Below are positions 1-7,221 of a DNA stretch of 42,529 bases, in pieces. Source of the stretch: Kineococcus xinjiangensis (GTDB lineage Bacteria; Actinomycetota; Actinomycetes; Actinomycetales; Kineococcaceae); assembly GCF_002934625.1 (NCBI RefSeq), contig NZ_PTJD01000020.1, positions 1 to 42,529 on the forward strand, in the 5' to 3' direction. The first letter of the stretch is position 1, and each line of letters begins with the position of its first letter. Under the pieces are notes generated by a model. That model ran no database searches, was not told the DNA's origin, and worked only from the letters and a program-made list of their open reading frames with translations. The position numbers and the translations under genes are program-made.

Positions 1-63
1 GGCCGATTGACCCCTATCGAGTACGAGACCATCATGACCGCACCGGCCAATCAGGCCGCGTGA
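1..63 (+). pseudogene. IS3-family transposase OrfB, C-terminal end only
   Basis: The reading frame from base 1 ends GRLTPIEYETIMTAPANQAA followed by TGA. The LTPxEYE motif is typical of the last residues of IS3-family OrfB (DDE/rve) transposases, so this is the 3' end of an element lying mostly outside the window. It is a different lineage from the IS3-type element at 4262-5519, which ends LSPAEYERLHTAAIAAA. Whether the rest of the gene is intact cannot be seen. Confidence 0.75.
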
Positions 64-95
64 CCTGATCTGACACCGGATCATGCAGCAGACCC
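1..95 (+). mobile_element. Right end of an IS3-family element (partial)
   Basis: The transposase 3' end is followed by about 30 non-coding bases. From base 96 the sequence becomes identical to 5998 onward, so the IS end probably lies near 95. No second terminus is visible, so the inverted repeat and target duplication cannot be defined. The element has replaced whatever preceded the hairpin array in this copy: the leader present before the other two arrays is missing here. Confidence 0.5.
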
Positions 96-420
96 CAGCG
101 CCGGCGCTGATGGTTCGCAGGGCAGGGGCCGAGCCGCAGGCGAGCTCGGCTTGACCGAAGGCGGCGGGCGGCCAGGATCGAACGCCGGGAGGGGCAGGAC
201 CCCAAGAAGACGCCGCCGCGTCAGCGGCGACCGCCCAGCCCGCGAGGAGCGAGCGGGACGACCAGCCAGCAGAACAGAGGCGAACGAGGCACGAGCACGC
301 CACCACCGCGGCGGCCCCAGAGCGAGGAACGAGCGAGCCGCCGCCACCCCCGGCGCCAAGGCCCGCCAGGGCCGCAGCCCCGGGGCAACAGGCGCCGCCG
401 AAGGCGCCCGCACCAACCGC
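96..420. repeat. Hairpin-array repeat, copy 1
   Basis: Bases 96-344 are identical to 5998-6246 (offset 5902). The tail to about 420 resembles copy 3 more than copy 2. It contains a GCCGAGC/GCTCGGC stem, a CGCCGC-GTCA-GCGGCG stem, and a stem CCCGC/GCGGG at 239-257 enclosing the loop GAGGAGCGA. Further GAGGMACGA motifs follow near 287 and 323, the latter inside a GCGGCGG/CCGCCGC outer stem. Open frames across it look like translated repeat and are not called as genes. Confidence 0.8.
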
Positions 421-507
421 ACCGTTCACAGCTGACCAAAGACTGCCATGGTTGTAGTTCCACAGTTAGCGAGACTTCGCCACCAGGGCCGCGTAGGGTC
501 TTCGAGC

Positions 508-1068
508 GTGGAATGGAGTGACCTGGACTGGGGAAACCTTCCGAGCTGGGGAGCGTTTCTGGCTGCCTCAATCGCCGTCACTCTGGCCGCTGGCGCCTAC
601 AAGCGAGAAGGTCAGCGTGACCAGTTGAAGCAGCGTCTCGCAATACAGGAACAGGCATCGAAGGTTGGGGCCTGGATTGCCCGAGTCGTCGAAGGCCGGG
701 CGGTTGAGGCGCGACTTCTCAACCGATCTGACCTCCCCGTCACAAACATGGAGGTTTGGGTTGAAGCGAAGCTCAAGCCCGGGCTCACTGGGCGAACTGG
801 TCCTCCAATCATCAGCAACCTGGGGCATACGATTCCTGTACTGGAACCCAAGGATGACAAAACGGCGACTATGAACCTGCCGGCTGGAACCACGGAGGAG
901 AGCTACGATTTCAGGGTAACCAGCACCTTCACAGATGCACTGGGGATCAAGTGGAGACGCACTCCGGACTCACTTGAACCTGACGGCGAGAACCAGCCGT
1001 CTTGGCATCGCCAGATGGCAGAGCTCAACGCGAGGGTTTGGCGCTCTGTCAGGCATCGAAGGTTGTGA
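508..1068 (+). CDS. Small membrane-anchored protein of unknown function
   Basis: Unrecognised family. I chose GTG 508 (about 186 aa), giving the N-terminus VEWSDLDWGNLPSWGAFLAA; an in-frame ATG at 448 would add 20 residues of arginine-rich sequence with no sign of selection. One transmembrane segment (about residues 11-30, GAFLAASIAVTLAAGAY) is followed by a basic, coiled-coil-like stretch (KREGQRDQLKQRLAIQEQ). The remainder is soluble and may be a small beta domain (ARLLNRSDLPVTNMEVWVEAKL), an arrangement seen in many actinobacterial proteins of unknown role. It stands alone between the repeat and an IS5 element; a weak hairpin follows at 1104-1137. Confidence 0.6.
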   Translation: MEWSDLDWGNLPSWGAFLAASIAVTLAAGAYKREGQRDQLKQRLAIQEQASKVGAWIARVVEGRAVEARLLNRSDLPVTNMEVWVEAKLKPGLTGRTGPPIISNLGHTIPVLEPKDDKTATMNLPAGTTEESYDFRVTSTFTDALGIKWRRTPDSLEPDGENQPSWHRQMAELNARVWRSVRHRRL

Positions 1069-1103
1069 AAATCTGCACGAGCTCTCTATGCCGCCTGATG
1101 TCC

Positions 1104-1137
1104 GTCCTCGTCACTGCTCGTCCAGCACGGCGAGGAC
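1104..1137 (+). terminator. Possible terminator after the 508-1068 gene
   Basis: GTCCTCG (1104-1110) and CGAGGAC (1131-1137) form a perfect 7-bp stem with a 20-base loop, 36 bases after the stop. There is no U-tract, which is usual in high-GC actinobacteria. The long loop makes this a weak call. Confidence 0.3.
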
Positions 1138-1152
1138 AGACCTTGGTGCTTA

Positions 1153-2047
1153 CAGCTCATTTCACTATGACTTCGGGAGTTTGCGGTAGCAGATGAGGGC
1201 GCAGGCCAGCTGCAGGAGCCCGAGGTGCAGGTCGGCACGGACTTCGAAGCGGGTGCGGAGGCGCTTGAACTGGTGCAGCCACGCGAATGTCCGCTCCACC
1301 ACCCAGCGAACGTGCCCGAGGCCGGAGCCGTGGGCGATGCCGCGGCGGGCGATGCGGGGCACGATGGCGCGTGTCCGCAGGGCGCGGCGGTAGACGTCGA
1401 AGTCGTAGCCGCGGTCGGCGAACAGGTAGCGCGGGCGCCAGCCGGGCCGGCCGCGGATGCCCCGCACGAGCGGGAAGGCGTCCACCAGGGGCAGCAGTTG
1501 GGTCACGTCGTGGCGGTTGCCGCCGGTCAGCGTCACGACGAGGGGAACCCCGCCTGCATCGGTGAGGAGGTGGTGCTTGGAGCCGTTGGGGGAGCGGTCA
1601 ACCGGTGAAGGGCCGGTGTGAGCCCCCCTTGAGGGCCCGCACGTGCGAGCCGTCCACCACCGCGGTCTCCAGGTCCAGCTTTCCCGCCGCACGCAGCTCA
1701 TCGAGCAGGACCTGGTGCAGGCGGGGCCACACGCCCGCCTCGGTCCAGTCCCGCAGCCGCCGCCAGCACGTCACCCCTGAACAGCCAAACTGCTCAGTGG
1801 GAACCTGCGCCCAGGTGCAGCCGGTGATCAGCACGTGGACGATCCCGGCCAGCGCGGCGCGGTCATCGCGGGGCAGGCGTCCTGGGTAGCGGTGCCGGCG
1901 TGGCGGACGCTCAGGCAGCAGCGGCTACACCCGCTCCCACAGTCCCTCGGGCACCAGCTCCGCGACCCGCGCGGGCACCACGTCGTCGGCCATGCCACCA
2001 GGCTGCTCCCACCTCACCGCCCCAGCAAGTCATACTGAAACGAGCTG
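1153..2047 (-). mobile_element. IS5-family (IS427-like) insertion sequence
   Basis: Terminal inverted repeats are visible: CAGCTCATTTCACTATGACT from 1153, and the reverse complement of the right end reads CAGCTCGTTTCAGTATGACT. A TA lies outside each end, fitting the short TA-centred target preference of IS427-type elements. The element is about 895 bp and carries one transposase split over two frames on the minus strand, the usual layout of this group. The nonsense codon in the first frame suggests it no longer transposes on its own. Confidence 0.8.
1165..1993 (-). pseudogene. IS5-family transposase, amber stop in the first frame
   Basis: The first frame starts at 1993 (MADDVVPARVAELVPEGLWE...), meets TAG at 1927-1925 after codon 22, then continues open in the same frame (PLLPERPPRRHRYPGR...) through VDGSHVRALKGGSHRPFTG to a stop near 1598. 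The second frame carries the catalytic core: HTGPSPVDR, the TGGNRHD motif, LFADRGYD, and the VVERTFAWLHQF signature ending near 1165. Passing from frame one to two needs a +1 (or -2) slip near AAGGGGGGCTC at about 1621-1631, a plausible programmed site. Where the stop lies, relatives have a glutamate or similar residue (ERVEPLLP). Reinitiation at ATG 1834 is possible but would lose the N-terminal domain. Confidence 0.75.
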
Positions 2048-2212
2048 TAAGCCAACGGCAGATCCCACGTCGCAGCTCGCAGCGCGTGATCCTCGGTGGT
2101 TCCAGGCTCGACGCCTTCCGCGGCTTCTGTCGAAACGTGCACAGGGTGCGGAGTAGGACGGTAGGGTCCGACAACCCTTCCGGTGATGCAAGTGCTAGGA
2201 GCTGCTCGAACA

Positions 2213-3607
2213 ATGCAATATCGCACCAAGACCGGCCTGGCCGCCGCCGTGACCCTGACGATCAGCTTGCTGATCCCGACCGCAGCGGCTACAGCGCCGG
2301 AGACGGCGGCCCAGCTTCCCACCGAGGCATCAACTCGTCCCTCGAACGCGCAGCCGTCCCCCACGTTGGCGGAGCGTCCGGATTTGGCAGGGAAGCCGCT
2401 GCGCGCGGTACGAGCTGACGAGGCAGATCGGCTCAAGGCCGCCAAGGACAATCTACCGAAGGTTGATGCCCTGCGCGCGACTGTCGCCAAGCTCGGCGGC
2501 ACTACCAGTCTGGATGTCACCAGCGTCGCGGAGTACGCGCGCACCGAGGGCGTCAGCACTGAGGAAGCCGAGCGGCGCCTGCTCCTTGAGGAGCAGGCAG
2601 CAGTAACGATGAACTGGCTAGCGGAGAACCGCCCGCACAGCTATACGGAGTTCCGCTTGGAGAGGAACCCCTACCACTTCGAGTACCGCAGCACCGACCC
2701 CGTCGACAAGGCCCTCGCTGGCGCTCCTCTTGGCGACATCGGCGACCTCATCACTGTGCACGAGGTGAAGCACTCTGGCGTGTGGTTGCAGCGTAGGACC
2801 GAGGCACTGGCCAAGGGTGTGCGAGCGCGCGGCGTCAAGGTTGATGCGGGTATTGACTTGGGTGCGCAGCGGATCGAGTTGTCGGTTGAAGCCAAGGACA
2901 TGTCCAAGGTGCGCAGTGTGGTCGAGGCTGACCCGGTAATGACGAGCAGTGCGACGGTGGACGTCACCGACACTGGAGGTTCCACTCCCGCGGTTCGGGT
3001 TCATGGCGGCCTAAATTTCGACTCCCGAGACGGTGACTGCACAACCGGGTTCGCGGCTGTCCGACGAGACGGTGTTCGTGTGCTGTGGATATCGGCGCAC
3101 TGTCCCAACCGCGGGACTGTGGTGCACGGCAGCGGGTCGCCCACATATGTGAACGACGTCGAGCACTACTTCCAGGGCCAGGACGTCCAGCAGATGTTCG
3201 CGACTGTCTGCTGCATCCAGGTGCCGAACTGGGTTAACGACGCCCAGAACCCGGCTGGTGACCCGACGCCCTGGTACCGCCGCATTACGAACTACCAGCT
3301 CAGCAACGTGAACATGATCAATCGGCGGGTCGAAAAGTACGGACGCAACACCGGGTACAACTCTGGCCTCATCGAGCGTACCAACTTTTCCCCCAGTTAC
3401 GTGCCCCGTGTCACCGCGACGTTCTACACCGTCGCTCTGCTAGCCCGCTGTGGCGACAGCGGTGGACCCGTCATGATCGGGGAGGTTGCCTACGGCGTCC
3501 TCAGCGGCAGTACGAACCGTGACTCGTGCCTTGCCACGACCCGGGACCGAATGATCTACATGCCGGTGCGTAACTCGACTCTGCCCTCTACGATCGCGGT
3601 CAATTAA
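2213..3607 (+). CDS. Secreted chymotrypsin-fold serine protease (S1 family)
   Basis: A 464-aa exported protease. ATG 2213 gives a clean signal peptide: basic MQYRTKTG, hydrophobic LAAAVTLTISLLIPTAA, cleavage near ATA-AP. GTG/ATG codons at 2183-2186 would add ten residues. A pro-region of about 230 residues precedes the catalytic domain, as in alpha-lytic/streptogrisin-type enzymes. The His of the triad is in LWISAHC (about residue 296) and the nucleophile in CGDSGGPV (about 416). A YGRNTGYNSG motif lies between them, where streptogrisins have a G-R-T-T-G turn; the Asp is not assigned with certainty. Paired cysteines (GDCTTGF, SAHC, CGDSGG) suggest disulphides. The substrate is unknown. It is a single gene with a candidate -10 TAGGGT near 2162, followed by a lipoprotein gene about 100 bp downstream. 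Confidence 0.85.
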   Translation: MQYRTKTGLAAAVTLTISLLIPTAAATAPETAAQLPTEASTRPSNAQPSPTLAERPDLAGKPLRAVRADEADRLKAAKDNLPKVDALRATVAKLGGTTSLDVTSVAEYARTEGVSTEEAERRLLLEEQAAVTMNWLAENRPHSYTEFRLERNPYHFEYRSTDPVDKALAGAPLGDIGDLITVHEVKHSGVWLQRRTEALAKGVRARGVKVDAGIDLGAQRIELSVEAKDMSKVRSVVEADPVMTSSATVDVTDTGGSTPAVRVHGGLNFDSRDGDCTTGFAAVRRDGVRVLWISAHCPNRGTVVHGSGSPTYVNDVEHYFQGQDVQQMFATVCCIQVPNWVNDAQNPAGDPTPWYRRITNYQLSNVNMINRRVEKYGRNTGYNSGLIERTNFSPSYVPRVTATFYTVALLARCGDSGGPVMIGEVAYGVLSGSTNRDSCLATTRDRMIYMPVRNSTLPSTIAVN

Positions 3608-3705
3608 CAACCCGCGTGAGCCATCGCCCGGGCAAGTCTGGGTTTGTCGGTGGCTCGATTGCCCAAGCGATGGAACCAGCACATGAAGGGGCGCGTCTAC
3701 GTTCC

Positions 3706-4152
3706 ATGAGCGCATATCGAATCACGCAGCAGGGGACCCTGATCGCTGCCCTGCTTCTGCTGGCCGCCTGCGGCTCCGCTGAGAGCAGGGGAGGAGCAGC
3801 CCCACAGGCGTCCACGATGGCCCCTGTCTCTCCTGTCATTACCGCGCCGGAGCCGGCCGAAGCGGACTCCCCCGGCGCGCTCGTTAAGGGAACCTTGGAG
3901 CGGGCCGATGACTGCCTGTACCTCAACGGTGTGCCCATCATCTGGGTGGCCGGGACGACATGGGACGAGAGCGCAGCCAAGGTCCGCACCCCGGATGGAT
4001 CGAGTGTGGCCGTCGGCGGTGACGTCTCGGGCGGCGGCGGCCAGGTCAGCGAGGTCGGCACCGTCTACGGCGAGGAGGTTGCTGACCGCGTGGCCAAGTG
4101 CTCAGACGGAGGCGACAAGGCTGTATACATCAGCGGCGCATCCACGGCGTAG
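3706..4152 (+). CDS. Small lipoprotein of unknown function
   Basis: ATG 3706 gives a lipoprotein signal (MSAYRITQQGTLIAALLLLAACG) with lipobox LAAC at residues 20-23, predicting a lipid-anchored protein on the outer face of the membrane. The open frame extends to 3616, but that extension would bury the signal peptide. After a low-complexity linker, the mature domain of about 100 residues has two cysteines (DDCLYLNGVPIIW and VAKCSDGG) that could form a disulphide. It resembles small lipoproteins that follow exported enzymes in actinobacteria, but I do not recognise the family. It is co-directional with the protease and ends before a strong terminator hairpin at 4171-4212. Confidence 0.7.
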   Translation: MSAYRITQQGTLIAALLLLAACGSAESRGGAAPQASTMAPVSPVITAPEPAEADSPGALVKGTLERADDCLYLNGVPIIWVAGTTWDESAAKVRTPDGSSVAVGGDVSGGGGQVSEVGTVYGEEVADRVAKCSDGGDKAVYISGASTA

Positions 4153-4170
4153 AGCTAGCACGTGACCAAA

Positions 4171-4212
4171 GTCAGGCTGGCTGTCCTTGCACGTAGGGAC
4201 GGCCAGCCTGAC
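4171..4212 (+). terminator. Strong intrinsic terminator hairpin
   Basis: GTCAGGCTGGC (4171-4181) pairs with GCCAGCCTGAC (4202-4212). The stem extends inward through TGTCC/GGGAC around the loop TTGCACGTA. It lies 19 bases after the lipoprotein stop and is the longest perfect stem in the first 10 kb. Confidence 0.8.
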
Positions 4213-4300
4213 GGGTTCAGCCCGGATCAACCGCTGATCTTGATGGCTCAGCATGACCAGCGGAGCTTGACCCGGTTTCCCGGACAGGCGGGTGGCTCGA

Positions 4301-5139
4301 TCATGCCGCAGCAATCGCCGCGGTGTGAAGCCTCTCGTACTCGGCAGGGCTGAGGTAGCCGATGCCGGAGTGGCGCCGGCGGGGGTTGTAGAACGCTTCG
4401 ATCCACTCGAACATCGCCGACGCCAGTTCGGCTCTGGTGGACCAGGTGCAGCGGTCGAGCAGCTCGCGCTGCATCGTGGACCAGAAGCTCTCCATGAGCC
4501 CGTTGTCGACGCTGGAGGCGACGCGGCCCATCGAGCCCAGGAGGCCGGCAGTCCGCAACCGGTGCCCGAAGATCCACGAGGTGTACTGGCTGCCTCTGTC
4601 GGCGTGGACGATGGTTCCCGGCTGCGGACGGCGTCGCCAGCAGGCCATCTCCAGGGCGTCGACGACGAGCTCGGCGCGCAGTAGACCTTGCCCTCGCCGG
4701 TGGGGTGCTCAGTGATGTCTGTGACCCAGAGGCGATCCGGTTCCTCAGCAACGAAGCGACGCTGAACCAGGTCCTCGTGCGGTGCCGGCAGTGGGCGGGA
4801 CCCGGACCGCTTGCGGCGGTGGCAGACCCCGACCAGACCGGCGGCGCGCATGAGCCGGGCGATGCGCTTGCGCCCGCAGGCGATGCCCAGACCCAGGCGC
4901 AGTTCGGCTGGGGGTACCTCCCGCTCGCGGGGGAGCACTCGTGGAGCACCGTAGGTGGCCCGCGACGCGGCGTGGACCTTGGTGATCGTCTGCGTCAGTG
5001 CCGCATTCGCCTTGGAGCGGCTCGACGCGGGGCGGTCGCGCCACTCGTAATAGCCCGAGCGGGAGACGCTCAGCACCCGACAGGTCACCGCGACGGGTAA
5101 GCCGTCGGCGGCAAGGTCACGGACCAGCGGGAAGATCAT
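4301..5139 (-). pseudogene. IS3-family transposase OrfB with internal deletion and insertion
   Basis: The N-terminal part (MIFPLVRDLAADGLPVAVTC..., HTH_21-like region, CGRKRIARLMRAAGLVG, then the first catalytic Asp in LWVTDITEHPTGEGKVYCA) is followed after about 4680 by a shift of frame to LRAELVVDALEMACWRRR, IVHADRGSQYTS (second Asp), then MESFWSTMQRELLDR and the LSPAEYE tail. Relatives have about 20 more residues (VVLDxFSRRVVGW...) between the two parts, so roughly 60-75 bp are missing and the frame is lost. Around 4907-4945 a ten-residue stretch (LPREREVPPA) replaces the usual HA between APRV and ELRLG, the translation of a small palindromic insertion. The gene cannot make a normal DDE enzyme. 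Confidence 0.8.
4907..4945. repeat. Small palindromic insertion inside the IS3 transposase
   Basis: The + strand reads GGTACCTCCCGCTCGCGGGG then GAGCAC. CTCCCGC and GCGGGGGAG fold back on each other. Relative to other IS3 OrfB proteins it adds about eight codons in frame. Very similar short CTCCCGC...GCGGGGGAG palindromes are scattered in Streptomyces genomes as I recall them, but I have not checked this. Confidence 0.45.
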
Positions 5140-5453
5140 TTTGGGTCTGGCAGCGCCTCCCGAGCGAAGTAGGCGCTGGCCCGGCGCAGGATCTCGATCT
5201 CCATGGCCTGCACCCGCGTCTTGCGGCGCAGCTCGATCAGCTCAGCTCGTTCGCCACCGTCGAGCACGGTAGCCGCGTCTGGACCGGTGCGGCCGCCGGC
5301 ACGGACGGTGCCGCCTTCGGCCAGGCCGACCCAGCGGCGCAGGCAGGACTCGCTGATGCCGAGGTCAGCGGCGATCTTCCCCAAGGGCTGCTCACGCAGC
5401 TGGGCCAGCTCCACGGCACGCTGACGGAACTCCGGCGGGTGGGGTCGGGGCAT
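5136..5453 (-). CDS. IS3-family transposase OrfA (helix-turn-helix)
   Basis: A 105-aa OrfA beginning MPRPHPPEFRQRAVELAQ, a typical HTH_Tnp_1/IS3 start. The helix-turn-helix is LGKIAADLGISESCLRRWVG (about residues 24-43), which binds the IS ends. It is followed by the leucine-zipper-like region ERAELIELRRKTRVQAMEIEILRRASAYFA used for oligomerisation in this family. The stop overlaps the orfB start by four bases, allowing coupling or programmed frameshifting to the OrfAB fusion. OrfA is intact, but with orfB broken it could act only as a repressor or in trans with another copy such as that at 42435. Confidence 0.85.
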   Translation of the reverse strand: MPRPHPPEFRQRAVELAQLREQPLGKIAADLGISESCLRRWVGLAEGGTVRAGGRTGPDAATVLDGGERAELIELRRKTRVQAMEIEILRRASAYFAREALPDPK

Positions 5454-5510
5454 CGCAGGACTCCTCTCTGGGCGACATCATCGCCTCAGGTTGGTGTCCG
5501 GAGAAGCGGG

Positions 5511-5753
5511 TCAAGCTCCGGTGGGGTGTCCACCGCCGGGAGCGTCGACGTCGGCCACGTCTCGGCCGTGGTGGGTGAGGATGGCCGTGAAGGGGTAGCC
5601 GGGCACGTAGATCGGGCCGCAGTAGGCGCGGACGGTGAAGTCCTGCGAGGGGGCAGGGGTCAGGGTGGCGGGGAGCAGGACCGCCTCGCCGTCCGGGCTG
5701 TCGTCCTGCGGGTCGAGCATGGGCGCGTCGCTGAGGGCGCTGTGGCTGGTCAC
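5511..5753 (-). CDS. Unknown small protein, 3' end replaced by the IS3 element
   Basis: GTG 5753 is preceded by GAAGGAG at good spacing, giving VTSHSALSDAPMLDPQDDSPDG and so on, 80 aa in the present frame. The last codons and stop (TGA at 5513-5511) lie inside the IS terminal repeat, so the protein is a truncated version of a longer one. No motif is recognised; the surviving part is acidic then hydrophobic (FTVRAYCGPIYVPGYPFTAILTHHG). Its upstream region (5805-5970) is nearly the same as the one before the 10748 gene although the two proteins are not alike, which suggests shared regulation rather than gene duplication. Confidence 0.55.
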   Translation of the reverse strand: MTSHSALSDAPMLDPQDDSPDGEAVLLPATLTPAPSQDFTVRAYCGPIYVPGYPFTAILTHHGRDVADVDAPGGGHPTGA

Positions 5754-5804
5754 CAGATCGCTCCTTCTCTGCCGTGGGTTTGCCTGTGCGGGCGTGAACG
5801 TGTG

Positions 5805-5970
5805 CCGGGCGGGGACTCGGCCGTCTGCCTGCGGCATCCGGCCGAGCGTTTCTTCGCCCCCTCCCGGCGTCTTGAGATCCAGGCCGCTGGAGCCGTGCGC
5901 AGGCACCCGCAAGGGCAGCGGCGCAGCCGCTGAGCCGAGGAAGCCCCGCACCGAGAACGATCACGACGGC
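5805..5970 (-). promoter_or_regulatory. Shared non-coding leader, copy A
   Basis: About 165 bases are almost identical to 10776-10942, including CCGTCTGCCTGCGGCATCC, CCCCCTCCCGGCGTCTTGAG and ACCGAGAACGATCACGACGG. Each copy sits just upstream of a minus-strand gene and just downstream (in minus-strand sense) of a hairpin array. It contains the self-complementary AGCGGCGCAGCCGCT. Conservation without conserved protein downstream points to a promoter/leader, possibly a structured 5' UTR. I cannot match it to a known riboswitch. Confidence 0.55.
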
Positions 5971-5979
5971 GCTGCCAGC

Positions 5980-6290
5980 GACCGAGGAACGAAGAAGCAG
6001 CGCCGGCGCTGATGGTTCGCAGGGCAGGGGCCGAGCCGCAGGCGAGCTCGGCTTGACCGAAGGCGGCGGGCGGCCAGGATCGAACGCCGGGAGGGGCAGG
6101 ACCCCAAGAAGACGCCGCCGCGTCAGCGGCGACCGCCCAGCCCGCGAGGAGCGAGCGGGACGACCAGCCAGCAGAACAGAGGCGAACGAGGCACGAGCAC
6201 GCCACCACCGCGGCGGCCCCAGAGCGAGGAACGAGCGAGCCGCCGCACCCCCAGCCGCAGGCCGGGCGACAGGCGCCGCCGCAGGCGTCC
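5980..6290. repeat. Hairpin-array repeat, copy 2
   Basis: 5998-6246 is identical to 96-344. The flank to about 6290 diverges from copy 1 but keeps the GGCGCCGCCGCAGGCG-type tail. It contains the GCCGAGC/GCTCGGC stem, the GTCA-capped stem and GAGGMACGA/GAGGAGCGA loops. It is continuous with leader copy A. Confidence 0.8.
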
Positions 6291-6628
6291 GCGTCAGCTT
6301 CGTGGCCGACGAGTGTCTGGTTTCGGCCTCTCAGATGAGGGACTGAAACCAGAAGCGGTGCCGGTCAGGCTTCTGGCTGCTTCGGTCGCGGCCGGGCCAA
6401 CGACATCAGGACGGCACGTCACGTCGCTCGCGAAGTCGGCTGCATCAGCGGCGGCAAGAGCCTCCGTCGGCTTCTCCTCGTCGGCAGGGTCGGCAGCGTG
6501 CTGAGGCCCACACCGCTGCCGCCTACTCAGGCCCGGCAGGCGCCGGCGCCGTCCTTCGCGGCGTCAGCGCGACGTTGTGCGGTGTACCGGGTGACTCGTT
6601 TGCGGTGATCAGCGGGGGCCGTGGTGAC
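6291..6628. other. Gene-free stretch with a stem-loop
   Basis: No convincing gene. CTGGTTTC (6317-6324) pairs with GAAACCAG (6345-6352), enclosing CCTC-TCAGAT-GAGG. AGAAGC and GCTTCT form a second hairpin immediately after. This could be a terminator for the minus-strand lipoprotein gene ending at 6629 or the edge of an old insertion. A frame of about 63 codons here has no gene-like features. Confidence 0.35.
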
Positions 6629-7069
6629 TCAGCTACCGCCGCCGGCGATTACCCACCGATCCTCACGGAGGACCAAGTCGAGTGATCCTTCGGAGCTCGG
6701 TGTGTCGCTGAAGCTGATCGCTTCCTCCGGCACGTGGGCGGTGTCACCAGTCACCTTGATCATGGACTCGTCCACTTCCACGTCAGCCATCAACCGACGC
6801 AGCTCCTCGGTGGCACGCTCAGCGGTCAGGATCTCGCAAGGCTTGCCGGTGAGGCGTTGCAGCTGCTCCTGCAGTCCAGAGTCGACCATCGCGCATGCCT
6901 CGCCAAACTCGCTCTCGGCGACGTGCCCATAGAAGGTGTTCACCGTCTCAGTGGGAGAGTCCTGCCCTCCACCGCAGCCGCTCACCGCCGCGACGAGCAG
7001 CACACCGAGGCTCAGACGTGCCCCGGCGCCCCGGAAAAGGACGCGACTGGAGGAGCAGGTCTTCGTCAT
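6629..7069 (-). CDS. Lipoprotein, DUF4878/NTF2-like
   Basis: A 146-aa lipoprotein. ATG 7069 is chosen because GGGAG lies at proper spacing; that site overlaps the in-frame ATG 12 bases upstream. Signal peptide MTKTCSSSRVLFRGAGARLS then hydrophobic LGVLLVAAVSGC, with the lipidated Cys at about residue 32. The mature domain DSPTETVNTFYGHVAESEFGEACAMVDSGLQEQ resembles DUF4878-type NTF2-like folds, in which a conserved Cys pair (EACAM and GKPCEIL) is common. It ends with LVLREDRWVIAGGG, the expected last strand. Role unknown; such lipoproteins are often extracellular sensors or small-ligand binders. Confidence 0.7.
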   Translation of the reverse strand: MTKTCSSSRVLFRGAGARLSLGVLLVAAVSGCGGGQDSPTETVNTFYGHVAESEFGEACAMVDSGLQEQLQRLTGKPCEILTAERATEELRRLMADVEVDESMIKVTGDTAHVPEEAISFSDTPSSEGSLDLVLREDRWVIAGGGS

Positions 7070-7221
7070 GGCGTCTCCCATAGCGGCGGCGGTGTCGGGT
7101 AGGGCGAGCCCTCTCAGTCGCTCTCTGCGCCGTGAGCGTCCCAGAGGGCAACCTATCCGCCCGCGCAGAGGCATGGCCAGGGTGGGCCGTGCGGCCCGGT
7201 CCGGTCGGGCTGCTGTGCTCG

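Larger units (their letters stand above)
4262..5519 (-). mobile_element. IS3-family insertion sequence, decayed
   Basis: The ends are imperfect inverted repeats: GAGCTTGACCCGGTTTCCCG from 4263, and the reverse complement of the right end GAGCTTGACCCGCTTCTCCG ending at 5518/5519. Length is about 1258 bp with orfA and orfB on the minus strand overlapping by four bases (ATGA), the standard IS3 plan. I see no convincing target duplication. orfB has lost part of its catalytic domain. The right end lies inside the 3' end of the small gene at 5511-5753. A related copy begins at 42435, and a lone end fragment sits at 16720-16753. Confidence 0.85.

Noticed and set aside
151-435. Arg-rich 94-aa protein repeated at 6053-6346
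   Set aside because: Identical because the DNA repeat is identical; composition is translated hairpin sequence (RARHHRGGPRARNERAA), no ribosome site, and copy 3 does not preserve the frame.
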